Positions 7,623 to 16,703 of a stretch of 64,000 bases of DNA are shown here, in pieces; position 1 is the stretch's first letter, and each line of letters starts with the position of its first letter. Position numbers and translations under genes: made by a program. The stretch spans positions 1 to 64,000 of the forward strand of contig JAZSOS010000033.1 of assembly GCA_045537045.1 (NCBI GenBank). Reading direction: 5' to 3'. Under the pieces are notes generated by a model. It made no database searches. It saw only the letters and a list, made by a program, of their open reading frames with translations, and was not told the DNA's origin. The DNA comes from SIG480 sp045537045. GTDB taxonomy: Bacteria; Bacillota; Clostridia; Oscillospirales; JAAYXM01.

Positions 7623-9415
7623 TCCGTTGCCTCCGCGGCTGCGGATGCCGCCGCATCTGCCGCAGTTTCGGACACCGATGTATCGCTCTCGGGCGCGGGA
7701 GCATGGGTTGCGGTCTCCGGTGTCGTTTCTGGTGCGGACTCCGGTGTTGCCGTCTCCGGTGCTGACGTTTCGGGAGCAGGAGCAGGGGTCTCTGGTGTTG
7801 CAGTTTCCGGCGGTTTTACCTCCGAAGCTGCCGGTGCGCTTGCCGTCTGCGATTTTCCGGTGCCGACGAGAACTATCTCAGGCATCGGCTTGTATTTTGA
7901 CTTGTTTTCAACATATGATTCTACAAGCTTTCCGTTTTTGTCATAGACATTGCGCCAGACGGTCATAGAAAGACCTTCCTGCCCCTTTTGTTCCACCTTG
8001 CGCTCACCCGCCGGAAGCTCGCTTGTCTGCTTCTCGCGTGTGGTATACGGAGTTGTTGAATGTGTCTTTTTCGTGAGCTTTACGGTACGCGCCTCATCCG
8101 GCTCCGTTCCCATAATCTTTACTCTTATATAATTGTTCTTCGATGTTGCGACAATCTTTATCGGATATGGGCTTGTGTTCTTGAATCTGAAGTCAAGCGA
8201 GCCGTAAACAACCGTTGCATCCTCGCCCTTGGGTGCATAGTCAACGTAGAACGAGTGGTTGGTACGCTCGGTAATCTTCATATTAGCCTTGACCGCCGCC
8301 ATATAAAGCGTCGAGGACGTCTGGCAGATTCCGCCGCCGATTCCGTCAACGACCTCACCCTGCGAGAATATGCTGGCCTCCTTAAAGCCACGCGCCGCAG
8401 TTCTCGGGCCTACGGTCTTGTTGTAAGAAAACTCCTCGCCGGGATTGAGCACCGTTCCGTTGATAAAGCTTGCCGAAAGACGGACATTCGCCGTTCTTGC
8501 TACCTTCTTCGGGCTGAAATGAGTTTCAACCTCGGCAAGACAGTATTTGAACAGATTTACCTCAAGATGCTTTGTAAGCACCTTCGGTTGAGTGAGAGTA
8601 AGCGGGATTCTTATAACCTCTCCCGGTGTTTTTTCATACGCGATCTTCGCCGCTTCAAGGTCAAAATCAACACCGACGACATGCGGAACAATCTTGTTTC
8701 CCTCTCCGCTCTTTTCAAGGTGTGCATCCGTCACTTCCTTGTGCACCTCGGCATAAACCTTATCTATGTCAAGCGCAACGGATTCCGTAACTGTACGCTC
8801 AGCGTGAAGGAGAGAATAATCCTCATTCAGGAATCTGTCTGTAATACTCTGCATGAGAGCTTCCGTATCAAGCTTTTTGCCGTCCGTGCGCGGATGAAGA
8901 ACAAGCGTGTTTTCTTCTTCAATGGTATAAGACGCATCCACCGGCGCAACGTCATACTTTGCAAGCTCTGCCATAAGTGCGCCTGCCGCTGTCTCGTCCG
9001 TTGTTACGGCAATATCTATCTCACGCCCGCCAAAAATAATCGAGAGAACATCACCGATACGGCGGAAAAATCCGCCCTCGTGCCCCGCAGCAATTGCAGC
9101 TTTTGCCGTCTGCTCGGAAGATAACTTAACTCCAAGCTCCTTCGCCGTTACATCGCGCTTTACTATATCCTCAAGCTCTACTGTAAGCGTGGCATCGGAA
9201 TAACGCACATCGCACGAGCTGTCAAGCGCCTGGGTGGCTTCTTGCTCGCTCATTCCCCCGAGCTTTACTCCCCCGGCGCTAACACCCGGAAATATATCTC
9301 CATGGGCATATGTATACACGGTGAGCACTGTAAAAAGCAAAAGCAGCATTGCAAGCACACCTGCCGCAATAAGTGCCCATTTCGGAAATTTTCCTCCGCT
9401 GAATATTTTTGTCAT
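7619..9415 (-). CDS. VanW family protein with PG-binding domain and Pro/Thr/Glu-rich tail
   Basis: A 598-residue membrane-anchored, mostly extracytoplasmic protein. It has a single N-terminal transmembrane helix (about 14-36), tandem peptidoglycan-binding-4-like domains (about 40-290) and a VanW domain (about 295-430) containing VARTANVRLSASFINGT and the GGGICQTSSTLY motif. A basic linker follows, then a low-complexity tail of about 70 residues made of PETATPE-like repeats. VanW domains are common in Firmicute cell-envelope proteins; the biochemical role is not established. It has a good promoter and is first in a two-gene operon with the overlapping reductase gene. Confidence 0.9.
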   Translation of the reverse strand: MTKIFSGGKFPKWALIAAGVLAMLLLLFTVLTVYTYAHGDIFPGVSAGGVKLGGMSEQEATQALDSSCDVRYSDATLTVELEDIVKRDVTAKELGVKLSSEQTAKAAIAAGHEGGFFRRIGDVLSIIFGGREIDIAVTTDETAAGALMAELAKYDVAPVDASYTIEEENTLVLHPRTDGKKLDTEALMQSITDRFLNEDYSLLHAERTVTESVALDIDKVYAEVHKEVTDAHLEKSGEGNKIVPHVVGVDFDLEAAKIAYEKTPGEVIRIPLTLTQPKVLTKHLEVNLFKYCLAEVETHFSPKKVARTANVRLSASFINGTVLNPGEEFSYNKTVGPRTAARGFKEASIFSQGEVVDGIGGGICQTSSTLYMAAVKANMKITERTNHSFYVDYAPKGEDATVVYGSLDFRFKNTSPYPIKIVATSKNNYIRVKIMGTEPDEARTVKLTKKTHSTTPYTTREKQTSELPAGERKVEQKGQEGLSMTVWRNVYDKNGKLVESYVENKSKYKPMPEIVLVGTGKSQTASAPAASEVKPPETATPETPAPAPETSAPETATPESAPETTPETATHAPAPESDTSVSETAADAAASAAAEATE

Positions 9416-9453
9416 AATTCATCCCTCAGCTTATATATATTTATCTAATATAA

Positions 9454-9482
9454 AGTATATCCGTTCCGGGCGAGAATTTCAA
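9454..9482 (-). promoter_or_regulatory. Promoter for the VanW operon
   Basis: On the minus strand TTGAAA (9477-9482), a 17-base spacer and TATACT (9454-9459), about 40 bases upstream of the VanW ATG. Confidence 0.65.
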
Positions 9483-9553
9483 CTGTTATTTTCACTTTTC
9501 TTTGATTTTACAATAATTTTTTGTTATAGCGCAGTTTTCGACGGAATGATGCC

Positions 9554-9582
9554 TTGAAACAGGTCAGAAATTAGTGTATAAT
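9554..9582 (+). promoter_or_regulatory. Promoter for the iron alcohol dehydrogenase
   Basis: TTGAAA (9554-9559), a 17-base spacer and a perfect TATAAT (9577-9582) preceded by GTG. It lies 36 bases upstream of the GTG start. Confidence 0.75.
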
Positions 9583-9618
9583 ACTTACATATAAAATACT
9601 AACGAGGAGGTCATAAAG

Positions 9619-10716
9619 GTGAAAAACCTCTTTTTTAATCCGGTAAAAGTATTTGAAGGACGCGGCTGTGTGCGCGAATATCCGTGGAATCAACACGGGA
9701 AGCGTTGCCTTATCATCTGCGGCGGACGCTCTGCGCGTCTCTGCGGCGCGCTTGACGATGTCCGCACGGCGCTTGCTGATGCATCCATTGCTTTTTCCGT
9801 ATTTGACAAGGTAGAACAGAACCCGACGGTTGAAACGTGCTTTGCTGCCGGTTGCGAAGCGCGCGAGCTCGGCGCTGATTTCATAATCGGTATCGGCGGC
9901 GGAAGTCCGCTTGATGCGGCAAAAGCAGCGGCATATTTTGCGTCAAACCCGCATCTTACCGTAGAAACACTTTACGATGGCGAATGCAAAAAGGCTCCGC
10001 TTCCGGTTGTTGCCATACCCACCACCGCCGGCACTGGCAGCGAGGTCACGCAGTATTCCGTCCTCACCTGCCGTCAGATAGAAAACAAAAAAACACTCAA
10101 AGCTGCATCCCTTTTCCCCGTCGCGGCTTTGCTTGACGCGGAATATACCGTAACGCTTCCGCAAAGCGTTACAAACGCAACAGCTGTTGATGCGCTCTGC
10201 CACGCGGTTGAGGGATACCTTTCAAAGGGCGCAACCCCTGTTTCAGACGCACTTGCTGAAAAGGCGATTTATCTTATGGGACGCGGGCTTTCTGCACTCT
10301 GCGAAGGACGTCTTGACGGACTTCTCCGCGAAAAACTGCTTTGCGGCTCGATGCTTGCAGGTCAGGTGATTTCCGTTACCGGCACATGCTTTGTCCATTC
10401 CTTCGGCTATCCGTTCACTTACTTTGAAGGCCTTTCCCACGGTCAGGCAAACGCCTGCTTCCTGCCGGATTTTGTTCGCCTTTCCGCGACTGTTGCCGAA
10501 AACCGTGTGAACAGGATTTACCGCCTGTGCGGTGTCCGCAACAATGAGGAGTTCCGCGCACTCATCGAGCGCGCAGTCCCGTGCAATCACCGATTCGATC
10601 GTGACTCAGTTATGAAATATTCACGCATCGGCGCAAGTGGCGGAAGCGTAAACAAAGGTTTATATGAACCCACACCTGACGATGTGTACAATATGTACAA
10701 AAAATATATAATATAA
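9619..10716 (+). CDS. Iron-containing alcohol dehydrogenase
   Basis: A 365-residue group III alcohol dehydrogenase. It has the GGGSPLDAAKA NAD(P)-binding motif, the GTGSEVTQYSV motif and iron-ligand histidines in DALCHAVEGY and FEGLSHGQA. Members reduce aldehydes or ketones, for example in fermentation. The overall pattern resembles YqhD/BDH-like enzymes, but the substrate cannot be assigned. The start is GTG with an excellent GAGGAGG site. It is monocistronic and convergent with the glycolytic operon. Confidence 0.92.
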   Translation: MKNLFFNPVKVFEGRGCVREYPWNQHGKRCLIICGGRSARLCGALDDVRTALADASIAFSVFDKVEQNPTVETCFAAGCEARELGADFIIGIGGGSPLDAAKAAAYFASNPHLTVETLYDGECKKAPLPVVAIPTTAGTGSEVTQYSVLTCRQIENKKTLKAASLFPVAALLDAEYTVTLPQSVTNATAVDALCHAVEGYLSKGATPVSDALAEKAIYLMGRGLSALCEGRLDGLLREKLLCGSMLAGQVISVTGTCFVHSFGYPFTYFEGLSHGQANACFLPDFVRLSATVAENRVNRIYRLCGVRNNEEFRALIERAVPCNHRFDRDSVMKYSRIGASGGSVNKGLYEPTPDDVYNMYKKYII

Positions 10717-10796
10717 CGAAGCGATGCTTCCCACGTGAAAGAAGCATGGGAATCAAGTGACGCGGAGATATAGTAAAAAAGAGAATAACACGAAGA

Positions 10797-10825
10797 ATCG
10801 CCTCCTGCAACTTGCAGGAGGCGAT
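10797..10825. terminator. Hairpin terminator between ADH and eno
   Basis: A 14-bp perfect inverted repeat (10797-10810 with 10812-10825) lies between convergent genes. T-tracts are short on both strands, so efficiency is uncertain. A weaker 7-bp stem (ATGCTTC/GAAGCAT) lies about 70 bases to its left. Confidence 0.65.
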
Positions 10826-10851
10826 AAGTTTCATTATTTACGGGGTGGTTC

Positions 10852-12156
10852 TTACTTAAGGTTGAACCATGCCTTCTTGCCGAGGTAGATTGCGCTGTCG
10901 CCAAGCTCTTCCTCAATGCGGAGAAGCTGGTTGTACTTTGCAACACGGTCAGTACGGCTCGGTGCGCCGGTCTTGATCTGGCCTGCGTTAAGAGCAACAG
11001 CAATGTCAGCAATTGTTGTATCCTCAGTCTCACCGGAGCGGTGGGAAACAACAGCAGTGTAACCTGCGCGGTTAGCCATCTGAATAGCATCAAGAGTTTC
11101 TGTGAGAGAACCGATCTGGTTAACCTTGATGAGGATGGAGTTACCTACGCCGAGGTCAATACCCTTGGAAAGACGCTCAACGTTTGTAACAAAGAGGTCG
11201 TCGCCAACGAGCTGTACGCGATCGCCGATAGCCTTTGTGAGCATGCCCCATGCTTCCCAGTCTTCCTCTGCAACGCCGTCTTCGAGAGAGATGATCGGAT
11301 ACTTTGCAGTGAGGTTCTTCCAGTAGTTTACGAGCTGCTGCTTTGTCATCTTCTTCTTTGCCTTCGGGAGGAGGTATGTGCCGTCTTCCTGATACCACTC
11401 AGAAGATGCAGCGTCGATAGCGATCATGAAGTCGTCGCCCGGCTTGAATCCTGCGCGCTCAACAGCCTCGAGGATAACCTTGATAGCGTCCTCGTCCTTC
11501 TTAAGGTTCGGAGCAAAACCGCCCTCGTCGCCGACAGCAGTTGTCATGCCCATGCCGTTAAGAACAGCCTTGAGGTTGTGGAAAACTTCTGTACACCAGC
11601 GGAGTGCTTCAAAGAAGCTCGGTGCGCCAACCGGCATGATCATGAATTCCTGAATGTCAACGTTGTTGGATGCGTGTGCACCACCGTTGAGGATGTTCAT
11701 CATCGGAACCGGAAGAGTCTTAGCATTTACGCCGCCAATGTATGTGTAAAGCGGCATCTGGAGTGCTTCAGCAGCTGCCTTTGCAACAGCCATGGAAGTA
11801 CCGAGGATAGCGTTTGCGCCAAACTTTGTCTTGTTGGGTGTGCCGTCAAGCTCGATCATTGTGCGGTCGATTTCAACCTGATCGAGAGCGTTCATGCCGA
11901 TGATTGCTTCTGCAATGTCGTTGTTTACAGCGTCAACAGCCTTGTAAACGCTCTTGCCCATGAACTTGGACTTGTCGCCGTCGCGAAGCTCACAAGCTTC
12001 AAAGATACCTGTGGATGCACCGGACGGAACAGCCGCACGGCCCATGTATGTGTTGACACCGTCGTCAACATAAACATCAACCTCAACCGTCGGATTGCCG
12101 CGGGAGTCGATGACCTGACGTCCTACGACGTCAACGATTTCTGCAAATTTCTTCAT
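10852..12156 (-). CDS. eno: Enolase
   Basis: A 434-residue enolase of standard length that converts 2-phosphoglycerate to phosphoenolpyruvate. Recognisable motifs are IDSRGNPTVEVDV at the N-terminus, GDEGGFAPN, the metal ligands in IALEDG-like and GDDLFVTN blocks, and the active-site ILIKVNQIGSLTETL and SHRSGETED motifs. It is the last gene of the pgk-tpiA-gpmI-eno operon, with an AAAGGAG ribosome site. Confidence 0.98.
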   Translation of the reverse strand: MKKFAEIVDVVGRQVIDSRGNPTVEVDVYVDDGVNTYMGRAAVPSGASTGIFEACELRDGDKSKFMGKSVYKAVDAVNNDIAEAIIGMNALDQVEIDRTMIELDGTPNKTKFGANAILGTSMAVAKAAAEALQMPLYTYIGGVNAKTLPVPMMNILNGGAHASNNVDIQEFMIMPVGAPSFFEALRWCTEVFHNLKAVLNGMGMTTAVGDEGGFAPNLKKDEDAIKVILEAVERAGFKPGDDFMIAIDAASSEWYQEDGTYLLPKAKKKMTKQQLVNYWKNLTAKYPIISLEDGVAEEDWEAWGMLTKAIGDRVQLVGDDLFVTNVERLSKGIDLGVGNSILIKVNQIGSLTETLDAIQMANRAGYTAVVSHRSGETEDTTIADIAVALNAGQIKTGAPSRTDRVAKYNQLLRIEEELGDSAIYLGKKAWFNLK

Positions 12157-12195
12157 TTTTGTTTTCTCCTTTTCGTGAATTTTTTATGTGAAAAT

Positions 12196-13722
12196 TTATT
12201 CGACAATAAGTGATTCGCCCGTCATTTCATCGGGCTTTGCAAGACCTAAGAGATCAAGCATCGTAGGTGCGATATCGCAGAGCTTTCCGTCACGGAGCGT
12301 AACGTCCGCGCCGACAATGCAGAACGGAACCTCGTTTGTTGTGTGAGCGGTAAACGGAGATGCGCCATCATCGTCAATCATCTTATCCGCATTTCCGTGG
12401 TCAGCGGTAAGAATACTTACACCACCGATATCGCGCATAGCCTCAACCACGCGTCCGACGCAGGAGTCAACGGTCTGGACAGCCGTCTTTGCTGCATCAA
12501 ATACGCCTGTGTGGCCAACCATATCGCAGTTTGCGTAATTGAGTATGATAACATCGTATTTGCCCGATGCAATTGCCTCAAGAACTCTTTCGGTAACCTC
12601 CGGTGCGCTCATTTCCGGCTGAAGGTCATACGTCGCAACCTTCGGGGAATTGACGAGAATTCTGTCCTCGCCCTCATACATCTTCTCAACACCGCCGTTG
12701 AAGAAGAATGTGACGTGAGCGTACTTTTCTGTCTCCGCAATGCGGAGCTGAGAAAGCCCAAGTGAGCTTATATATTCACCGAAGGTGTTATCAAGGCTCT
12801 CAGGAGCAAATGCAACACGGACATTCGGCATATTGGCGTCATACTGCGTCATGCAGACGTAGAAAACCTTCTGGAAGCCCTCTCCACGGTCAAAACCGTC
12901 AAAGCTTTCGTCAACAAAGGTGCGGGTTATCTCACGCGCACGGTCAGGGCGGAAGTTGAAGAATATTATAGAGTCGTTCTCAGCAAGACCCGGATATCCT
13001 GCACATACCGCAGGCTCGACAAACTCATCCGTCTTGCCGTCCTCGTATGACTTTTTAACTGCCTCTGCCGCATTATCGGTGTTCTCGCCCTCGGCGAAAA
13101 CAATTGCGCGGTAAGCTTTTTCAACTCTGTCCCAACGGTTGTCGCGGTCCATTGCAAAGTATCTTCCCATAAGGGTTGCTACCGAGCCTACACCGATTTC
13201 AGCACACTTTTCCATTGCCTCGCGGACAAACCCCTCGCCCGACGTGGGAGAAACGTCGCGCCCATCAAGGAAACAGTGGAGATATACCTTTTGGACACCA
13301 AGCTTTTTTGCAAGGCGCAAAAGACCCCAGACGTGAGTGTTATGGCTGTGAACGCCGCCGTCGGACATAAGCCCCATAAGATGGAGCGCAGTGCCGTTTA
13401 CTTTGCAGTTTTCACACGCGGCAACAAGCTCGCGGTTTTCAAAGAAGCTTCCATCATCAATAGCACAGGAGATGCGCGGAAGGTCCTGAAACACAACGCG
13501 ACCTGCGCCAATGTTTGTGTGTCCTACCTCGGAATTTCCCATCTGACCGTCGGGAAGACCGACTGCAAGGCCGGATGCGCGGAGCGCACTTTTAGGATTC
13601 TCGGCAAAGATTTTGTCGAGGTTGGGAGTGGATGCACGGCTTATTGCATTGCTTTCCCCTTCGGGAGCGTTGCCGAAGCCGTCCATTATAATAAGAGTAA
13701 TGGGTGTTTTACTTCTGTTCAT
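12196..13722 (-). CDS. gpmI: 2,3-bisphosphoglycerate-independent phosphoglycerate mutase
   Basis: A 508-residue alkaline-phosphatase-superfamily mutase that interconverts 3- and 2-phosphoglycerate using two Mn ions. The N-terminal LIIMDGFG and the phosphoserine motif MGNSEVGHTNIGAGR are clear, as is the C-terminal TADHGNADKM metal motif. Only 5 bases separate it from the tpiA stop and no clear Shine-Dalgarno sequence is visible, so translation is probably coupled to tpiA. Confidence 0.97.
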   Translation of the reverse strand: MNRSKTPITLIIMDGFGNAPEGESNAISRASTPNLDKIFAENPKSALRASGLAVGLPDGQMGNSEVGHTNIGAGRVVFQDLPRISCAIDDGSFFENRELVAACENCKVNGTALHLMGLMSDGGVHSHNTHVWGLLRLAKKLGVQKVYLHCFLDGRDVSPTSGEGFVREAMEKCAEIGVGSVATLMGRYFAMDRDNRWDRVEKAYRAIVFAEGENTDNAAEAVKKSYEDGKTDEFVEPAVCAGYPGLAENDSIIFFNFRPDRAREITRTFVDESFDGFDRGEGFQKVFYVCMTQYDANMPNVRVAFAPESLDNTFGEYISSLGLSQLRIAETEKYAHVTFFFNGGVEKMYEGEDRILVNSPKVATYDLQPEMSAPEVTERVLEAIASGKYDVIILNYANCDMVGHTGVFDAAKTAVQTVDSCVGRVVEAMRDIGGVSILTADHGNADKMIDDDGASPFTAHTTNEVPFCIVGADVTLRDGKLCDIAPTMLDLLGLAKPDEMTGESLIVE

Positions 13723-13727
13723 ATCAT

Positions 13728-14498
13728 TTATTGATTTGCCGCGTTGATTACAGCGACAAAGTCCTCCGTCTTAAGAGATGCGCCGCCGATGAGACCGCCG
13801 TCAACGTCAGGCATGGAGAGAAGCTCTGCCGCGTTCTTCGGGTTCATCGAGCCGCCGTACTGAATGGTAACCGAACGTGCAACTCTTGCGCCGTACTTTG
13901 CACGGATGACCGAGCGGATGAGGCTGCAGACCTCATTTGCCTGCTCACTCGTTGCAGTCTTGCCGGTACCAATAGCCCAGATGGGCTCATATGCAAAAAT
14001 AATCTTTCTTACCTTCTCAGCAGGGATATCTGCAAGAGCAATCTTTACCTGCATTGCAATATGCTCTTCTGTAACGTCATACTCACGCTGCTCGAGCGTT
14101 TCGCCGACGCATACAATCGGGCGGATTCCTGTTTCAAGAGCCTTCTTGACCTTGAGGTTAACGGCCTTGTCTGTCTCTCCGTAATATTCGCGGCGCTCGC
14201 TGTGACCGATAACAACATACTTAACACCCAGCTCGCGGAGCATTTCTGCAGATACCTCACCGGTGAATGCTCCCTTTTCTTCATAGTGCATATTCTGCGC
14301 TGCAACACCGATTTTTGCATCTCTTGAGCATCGGCATGCCACAGGAAGATCAACAAACGGGACGCAGAGAACAACGTCACACCATTTCTGCTTTCCGCAG
14401 GTAACCTTAAGCTCATCAAACATCTTCTTTGTCTCTGCAGGGGTTTTGTTCATTTTCCAGTTACCTGCTATAATTGTCTTGCGATATTTTCTGTTCAT
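13728..14498 (-). CDS. tpiA: Triosephosphate isomerase
   Basis: A 256-residue TIM-barrel isomerase that interconverts dihydroxyacetone phosphate and glyceraldehyde-3-phosphate. The catalytic lysine (GNWKMNKT), histidine (VIGHSERR) and glutamate (AYEPIWAIGTGKTA) motifs are present. Second gene of the glycolytic operon, with an AAGGAGAG ribosome site. Confidence 0.98.
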   Translation of the reverse strand: MNRKYRKTIIAGNWKMNKTPAETKKMFDELKVTCGKQKWCDVVLCVPFVDLPVACRCSRDAKIGVAAQNMHYEEKGAFTGEVSAEMLRELGVKYVVIGHSERREYYGETDKAVNLKVKKALETGIRPIVCVGETLEQREYDVTEEHIAMQVKIALADIPAEKVRKIIFAYEPIWAIGTGKTATSEQANEVCSLIRSVIRAKYGARVARSVTIQYGGSMNPKNAAELLSMPDVDGGLIGGASLKTEDFVAVINAANQ

Positions 14499-14547
14499 TG
14501 TGTCTCTCCTTAATCTATGTCAAACGGAATGTCTACCCTTTTACTGT

Positions 14548-15738
14548 TTACTTATCTTCGAGGCATGCAATACCCGGAAGTGCGATACCCTCGAGGAACT
14601 CAAGGCTTGCACCGCCGCCTGTTGAGATGTGTGTCATCTTCTTGGCAAATCCGAGCTTCTTTACAGCTGCAGCGCTGTCGCCGCCGCCAACGATGGAGAT
14701 AGAGCCGCTTTCTGCAACAGCAGAACATACTGCCTCTGTTCCCTTTGCAAATTTCTCAAACTCAAAAACGCCCATCGGACCGTTCCAGATAACGGTACCT
14801 GCGCTCTTTATTGCATCAGAGAATGCCTTGACGGTATTGGGACCGATATCAAGTCCCATCCAGCCATCCGGAATTTCCTTGGTCGGAACAACCTTGCTCT
14901 CTGCATCTGCAGCGAACTTTTCTGCAACAACAGTATCTGTCGGGAGAAGGAATTTTACGCCCTTTTCTTCTGCCTTCTTAATCATTTCGCGTGCATAATC
15001 AAGGCGGTCATCCTCACAGAGGGATGTGCCGATGCTGCCGCCTGCTGCCTTTGCAAATGTATATGCCATACCGCCGCCGATGATGAGTGTGTCAACCTTC
15101 TCAAGGAGGTTGTTGATAACGCCGAGCTTGTCGGAAACCTTTGCGCCGCCAAGGATTGCAACAAACGGACGCTTCGGGTCTGAAAGAGCCTGACCCATGA
15201 TTCCGATTTCCTTGCCGATGAGATATCCGCAAACAGCCGGGAGGAAATCTGCAACGCCTGCAGTTGATGCGTGAGCGCGGTGAGCCGTACCGAATGCGTC
15301 ATTTACATAAAGCTCTGCAAGGGAAGCAAGCTCCTTTGCAAAAGCGGGATCGTTCTTTTCTTCTTCCTTGTGGTAACGGACATTCTCAAGAAGCATAACT
15401 TCGCCGTCAGAAAGAGAAGCAGCAAGAGCCTTTGCACTTTCACCGATAACATCAGAAGCCATCTTTACTTCGATACCGAGATGCTCTGAAAGGCGTGCAG
15501 CAACCGGAGCAAGAGAGAATTTCGGGTTGACCTCGCCCTTCGGACGACCGAGGTGAGAGCAAAGAATAACACGTGCTCCATTCTCGATAAGATACTTAAT
15601 TGTGGGAAGCGCTGCAACAATGCGCTTGTCATCTGTGATAGCGCCTGTGTCATCCTGCTTGACGTTGAAGTCACAACGGACGAGGACACGCTTGCCGCGG
15701 GGGTTTATGTCTTCGATCGTCTTTTTGTTGTAGTTCAT
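14548..15738 (-). CDS. pgk: Phosphoglycerate kinase
   Basis: A 396-residue kinase that transfers phosphate from 1,3-bisphosphoglycerate to ADP. It has the RVLVRCDFNV signature, the SHLGRPKG substrate loop and the C-terminal SIVGGGDSAAA nucleotide motif. First gene of the operon, with GGAGGT before the ATG. The usual gapA partner is absent, so glyceraldehyde-3-phosphate dehydrogenase must be encoded elsewhere. Confidence 0.98.
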   Translation of the reverse strand: MNYNKKTIEDINPRGKRVLVRCDFNVKQDDTGAITDDKRIVAALPTIKYLIENGARVILCSHLGRPKGEVNPKFSLAPVAARLSEHLGIEVKMASDVIGESAKALAASLSDGEVMLLENVRYHKEEEKNDPAFAKELASLAELYVNDAFGTAHRAHASTAGVADFLPAVCGYLIGKEIGIMGQALSDPKRPFVAILGGAKVSDKLGVINNLLEKVDTLIIGGGMAYTFAKAAGGSIGTSLCEDDRLDYAREMIKKAEEKGVKFLLPTDTVVAEKFAADAESKVVPTKEIPDGWMGLDIGPNTVKAFSDAIKSAGTVIWNGPMGVFEFEKFAKGTEAVCSAVAESGSISIVGGGDSAAAVKKLGFAKKMTHISTGGGASLEFLEGIALPGIACLEDK

Positions 15739-15789
15739 AATATATACCTCCGTAATTAATTTTATTGTTATTTAATTGACATACTATAT

Positions 15790-15818
15790 ATTATAACACA
15801 TAATACACGAGTATTACA
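15790..15818 (-). promoter_or_regulatory. Extended -10 promoter of the glycolytic operon
   Basis: On the minus strand a perfect TATAAT (15790-15795) is preceded by TGT (15796-15798), giving an extended -10. A weak TGTAAT -35 box lies 17 bases upstream (15813-15818). Confidence 0.65.
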
Positions 15819-15882
15819 CTGTTATTTTAACTATATTTCATTATTTTCATAACATTTTTTTGTGATTTTGCAAAAATCCTTA

Positions 15883-16374
15883 TTATTCGACGATGTTGTG
15901 AAGATTCCCCGTCATCTGCATATTTTCAAAACCGACGCACCGCAAAGCTTCATATATAATAACAGCAACAGAATTCGACAGGTTAAGAGACCTGAGCGTC
16001 GGAAGCATCGGAATGCGAATACAAGTATCCGCGTTTTTTGCAAGAAGCGGCTCAGGCAGTCCCTTTGTTTCCTTACCGAATATGAAGTAATCCCCTTCAC
16101 GGTACTTAAAGTCCGTATAAGTATGCGAAGCTTTGGTTGTACAGAAAAAGAAACGACCGCCGGCGTTTTTTTTGAAAAAATCGTCTATGCCGTCATAGAG
16201 CGTAATGTCAAGGTGTTGCCAGTAATCAAGCCCGGCGCGCCTAAGCTGACGGTCGGAAATGTCAAACCCGAGAGGTCGGACAAGATGAAGCGCCGCTCCA
16301 GTAACGGCACAGGTGCGCGAGATGTTGCCCGTATTTGCGGGGATTTCCGGCTCTACAAGAACGATATTGAACAC
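15883..16374 (-). CDS. trmL: tRNA (cytidine(34)-2'-O)-methyltransferase
   Basis: A SPOUT-class methyltransferase of 163 residues that 2'-O-methylates the wobble base of certain leucine tRNAs. The family start VFNIVLVEPEIPANTGNI, the FGKETKGLP motif and the C-terminal knot motif LNLSNSVAVIIYEALR are all present. The GTG at 16374 was chosen over a longer in-frame start because GGAGGT lies 6 bases upstream and homologues begin at this position. It is divergent from the aromatic operon. Confidence 0.93.
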   Translation of the reverse strand: MFNIVLVEPEIPANTGNISRTCAVTGAALHLVRPLGFDISDRQLRRAGLDYWQHLDITLYDGIDDFFKKNAGGRFFFCTTKASHTYTDFKYREGDYFIFGKETKGLPEPLLAKNADTCIRIPMLPTLRSLNLSNSVAVIIYEALRCVGFENMQMTGNLHNIVE

Positions 16375-16569
16375 ATGCGCACCTCCGTAATATTTCACGC
16401 GCCGTCCCCTGCAGATTTCCCACAAGTCCGACACCGTACTATTTTATGACATTTTTACAGATTTTGCAAGACTTTTTTGCAGATTTAAGAAAAATACGGC
16501 GAATTTTTTTCAAAATTCATTTAAACGGTGAATTATTGATAAAACAACCGTTTTTTTCACAAAAAATCA

Positions 16570-16598
16570 TTGACAAACAAACTTTACGGTGGTATAAT
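16570..16598 (+). promoter_or_regulatory. Consensus promoter of the aromatic operon
   Basis: A perfect TTGACA (16570-16575), a 17-base spacer and a perfect TATAAT (16593-16598). Constitutive-type strength fits control by downstream attenuation rather than by a repressor. Confidence 0.9.
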
Positions 16599-16631
16599 TT
16601 TAAAAAACCATGAAAAAAGGAAGTAATTAAT

Positions 16632-16703
16632 ATGGCAATCTCGGCATCCGCTTCTGCAATATTTTACTACTTTTACTTTTACTTTTTTAGCTTTAAAAAG
16701 TAA
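16632..16703 (+). CDS. Phe/Tyr leader peptide of the aromatic operon
   Basis: A 23-residue reading frame, ATG (16632) to TAA (16701-16703), with a good AAAGGAAG ribosome site. The peptide begins MAISASASAI, and residues 11-19 read FYYFYFYFF: five Phe and four Tyr in a row. This is the layout of amino-acid leader peptides such as pheL and pheM. Its last codons and stop lie in a 13-bp hairpin (arms 16675-16687 and 16695-16707), with a T-tailed terminator further downstream. The proposed role is for ribosome stalling at scarce Tyr- or Phe-tRNA to prevent termination and permit expression of aroF-pheA. Confidence 0.85.
   Translation: MAISASASAIFYYFYFYFFSFKK

Noticed and set aside
8060..9124. A 354-codon plus-strand open frame
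   Set aside because: It lies entirely opposite the VanW gene and shows no domain or ribosome site.
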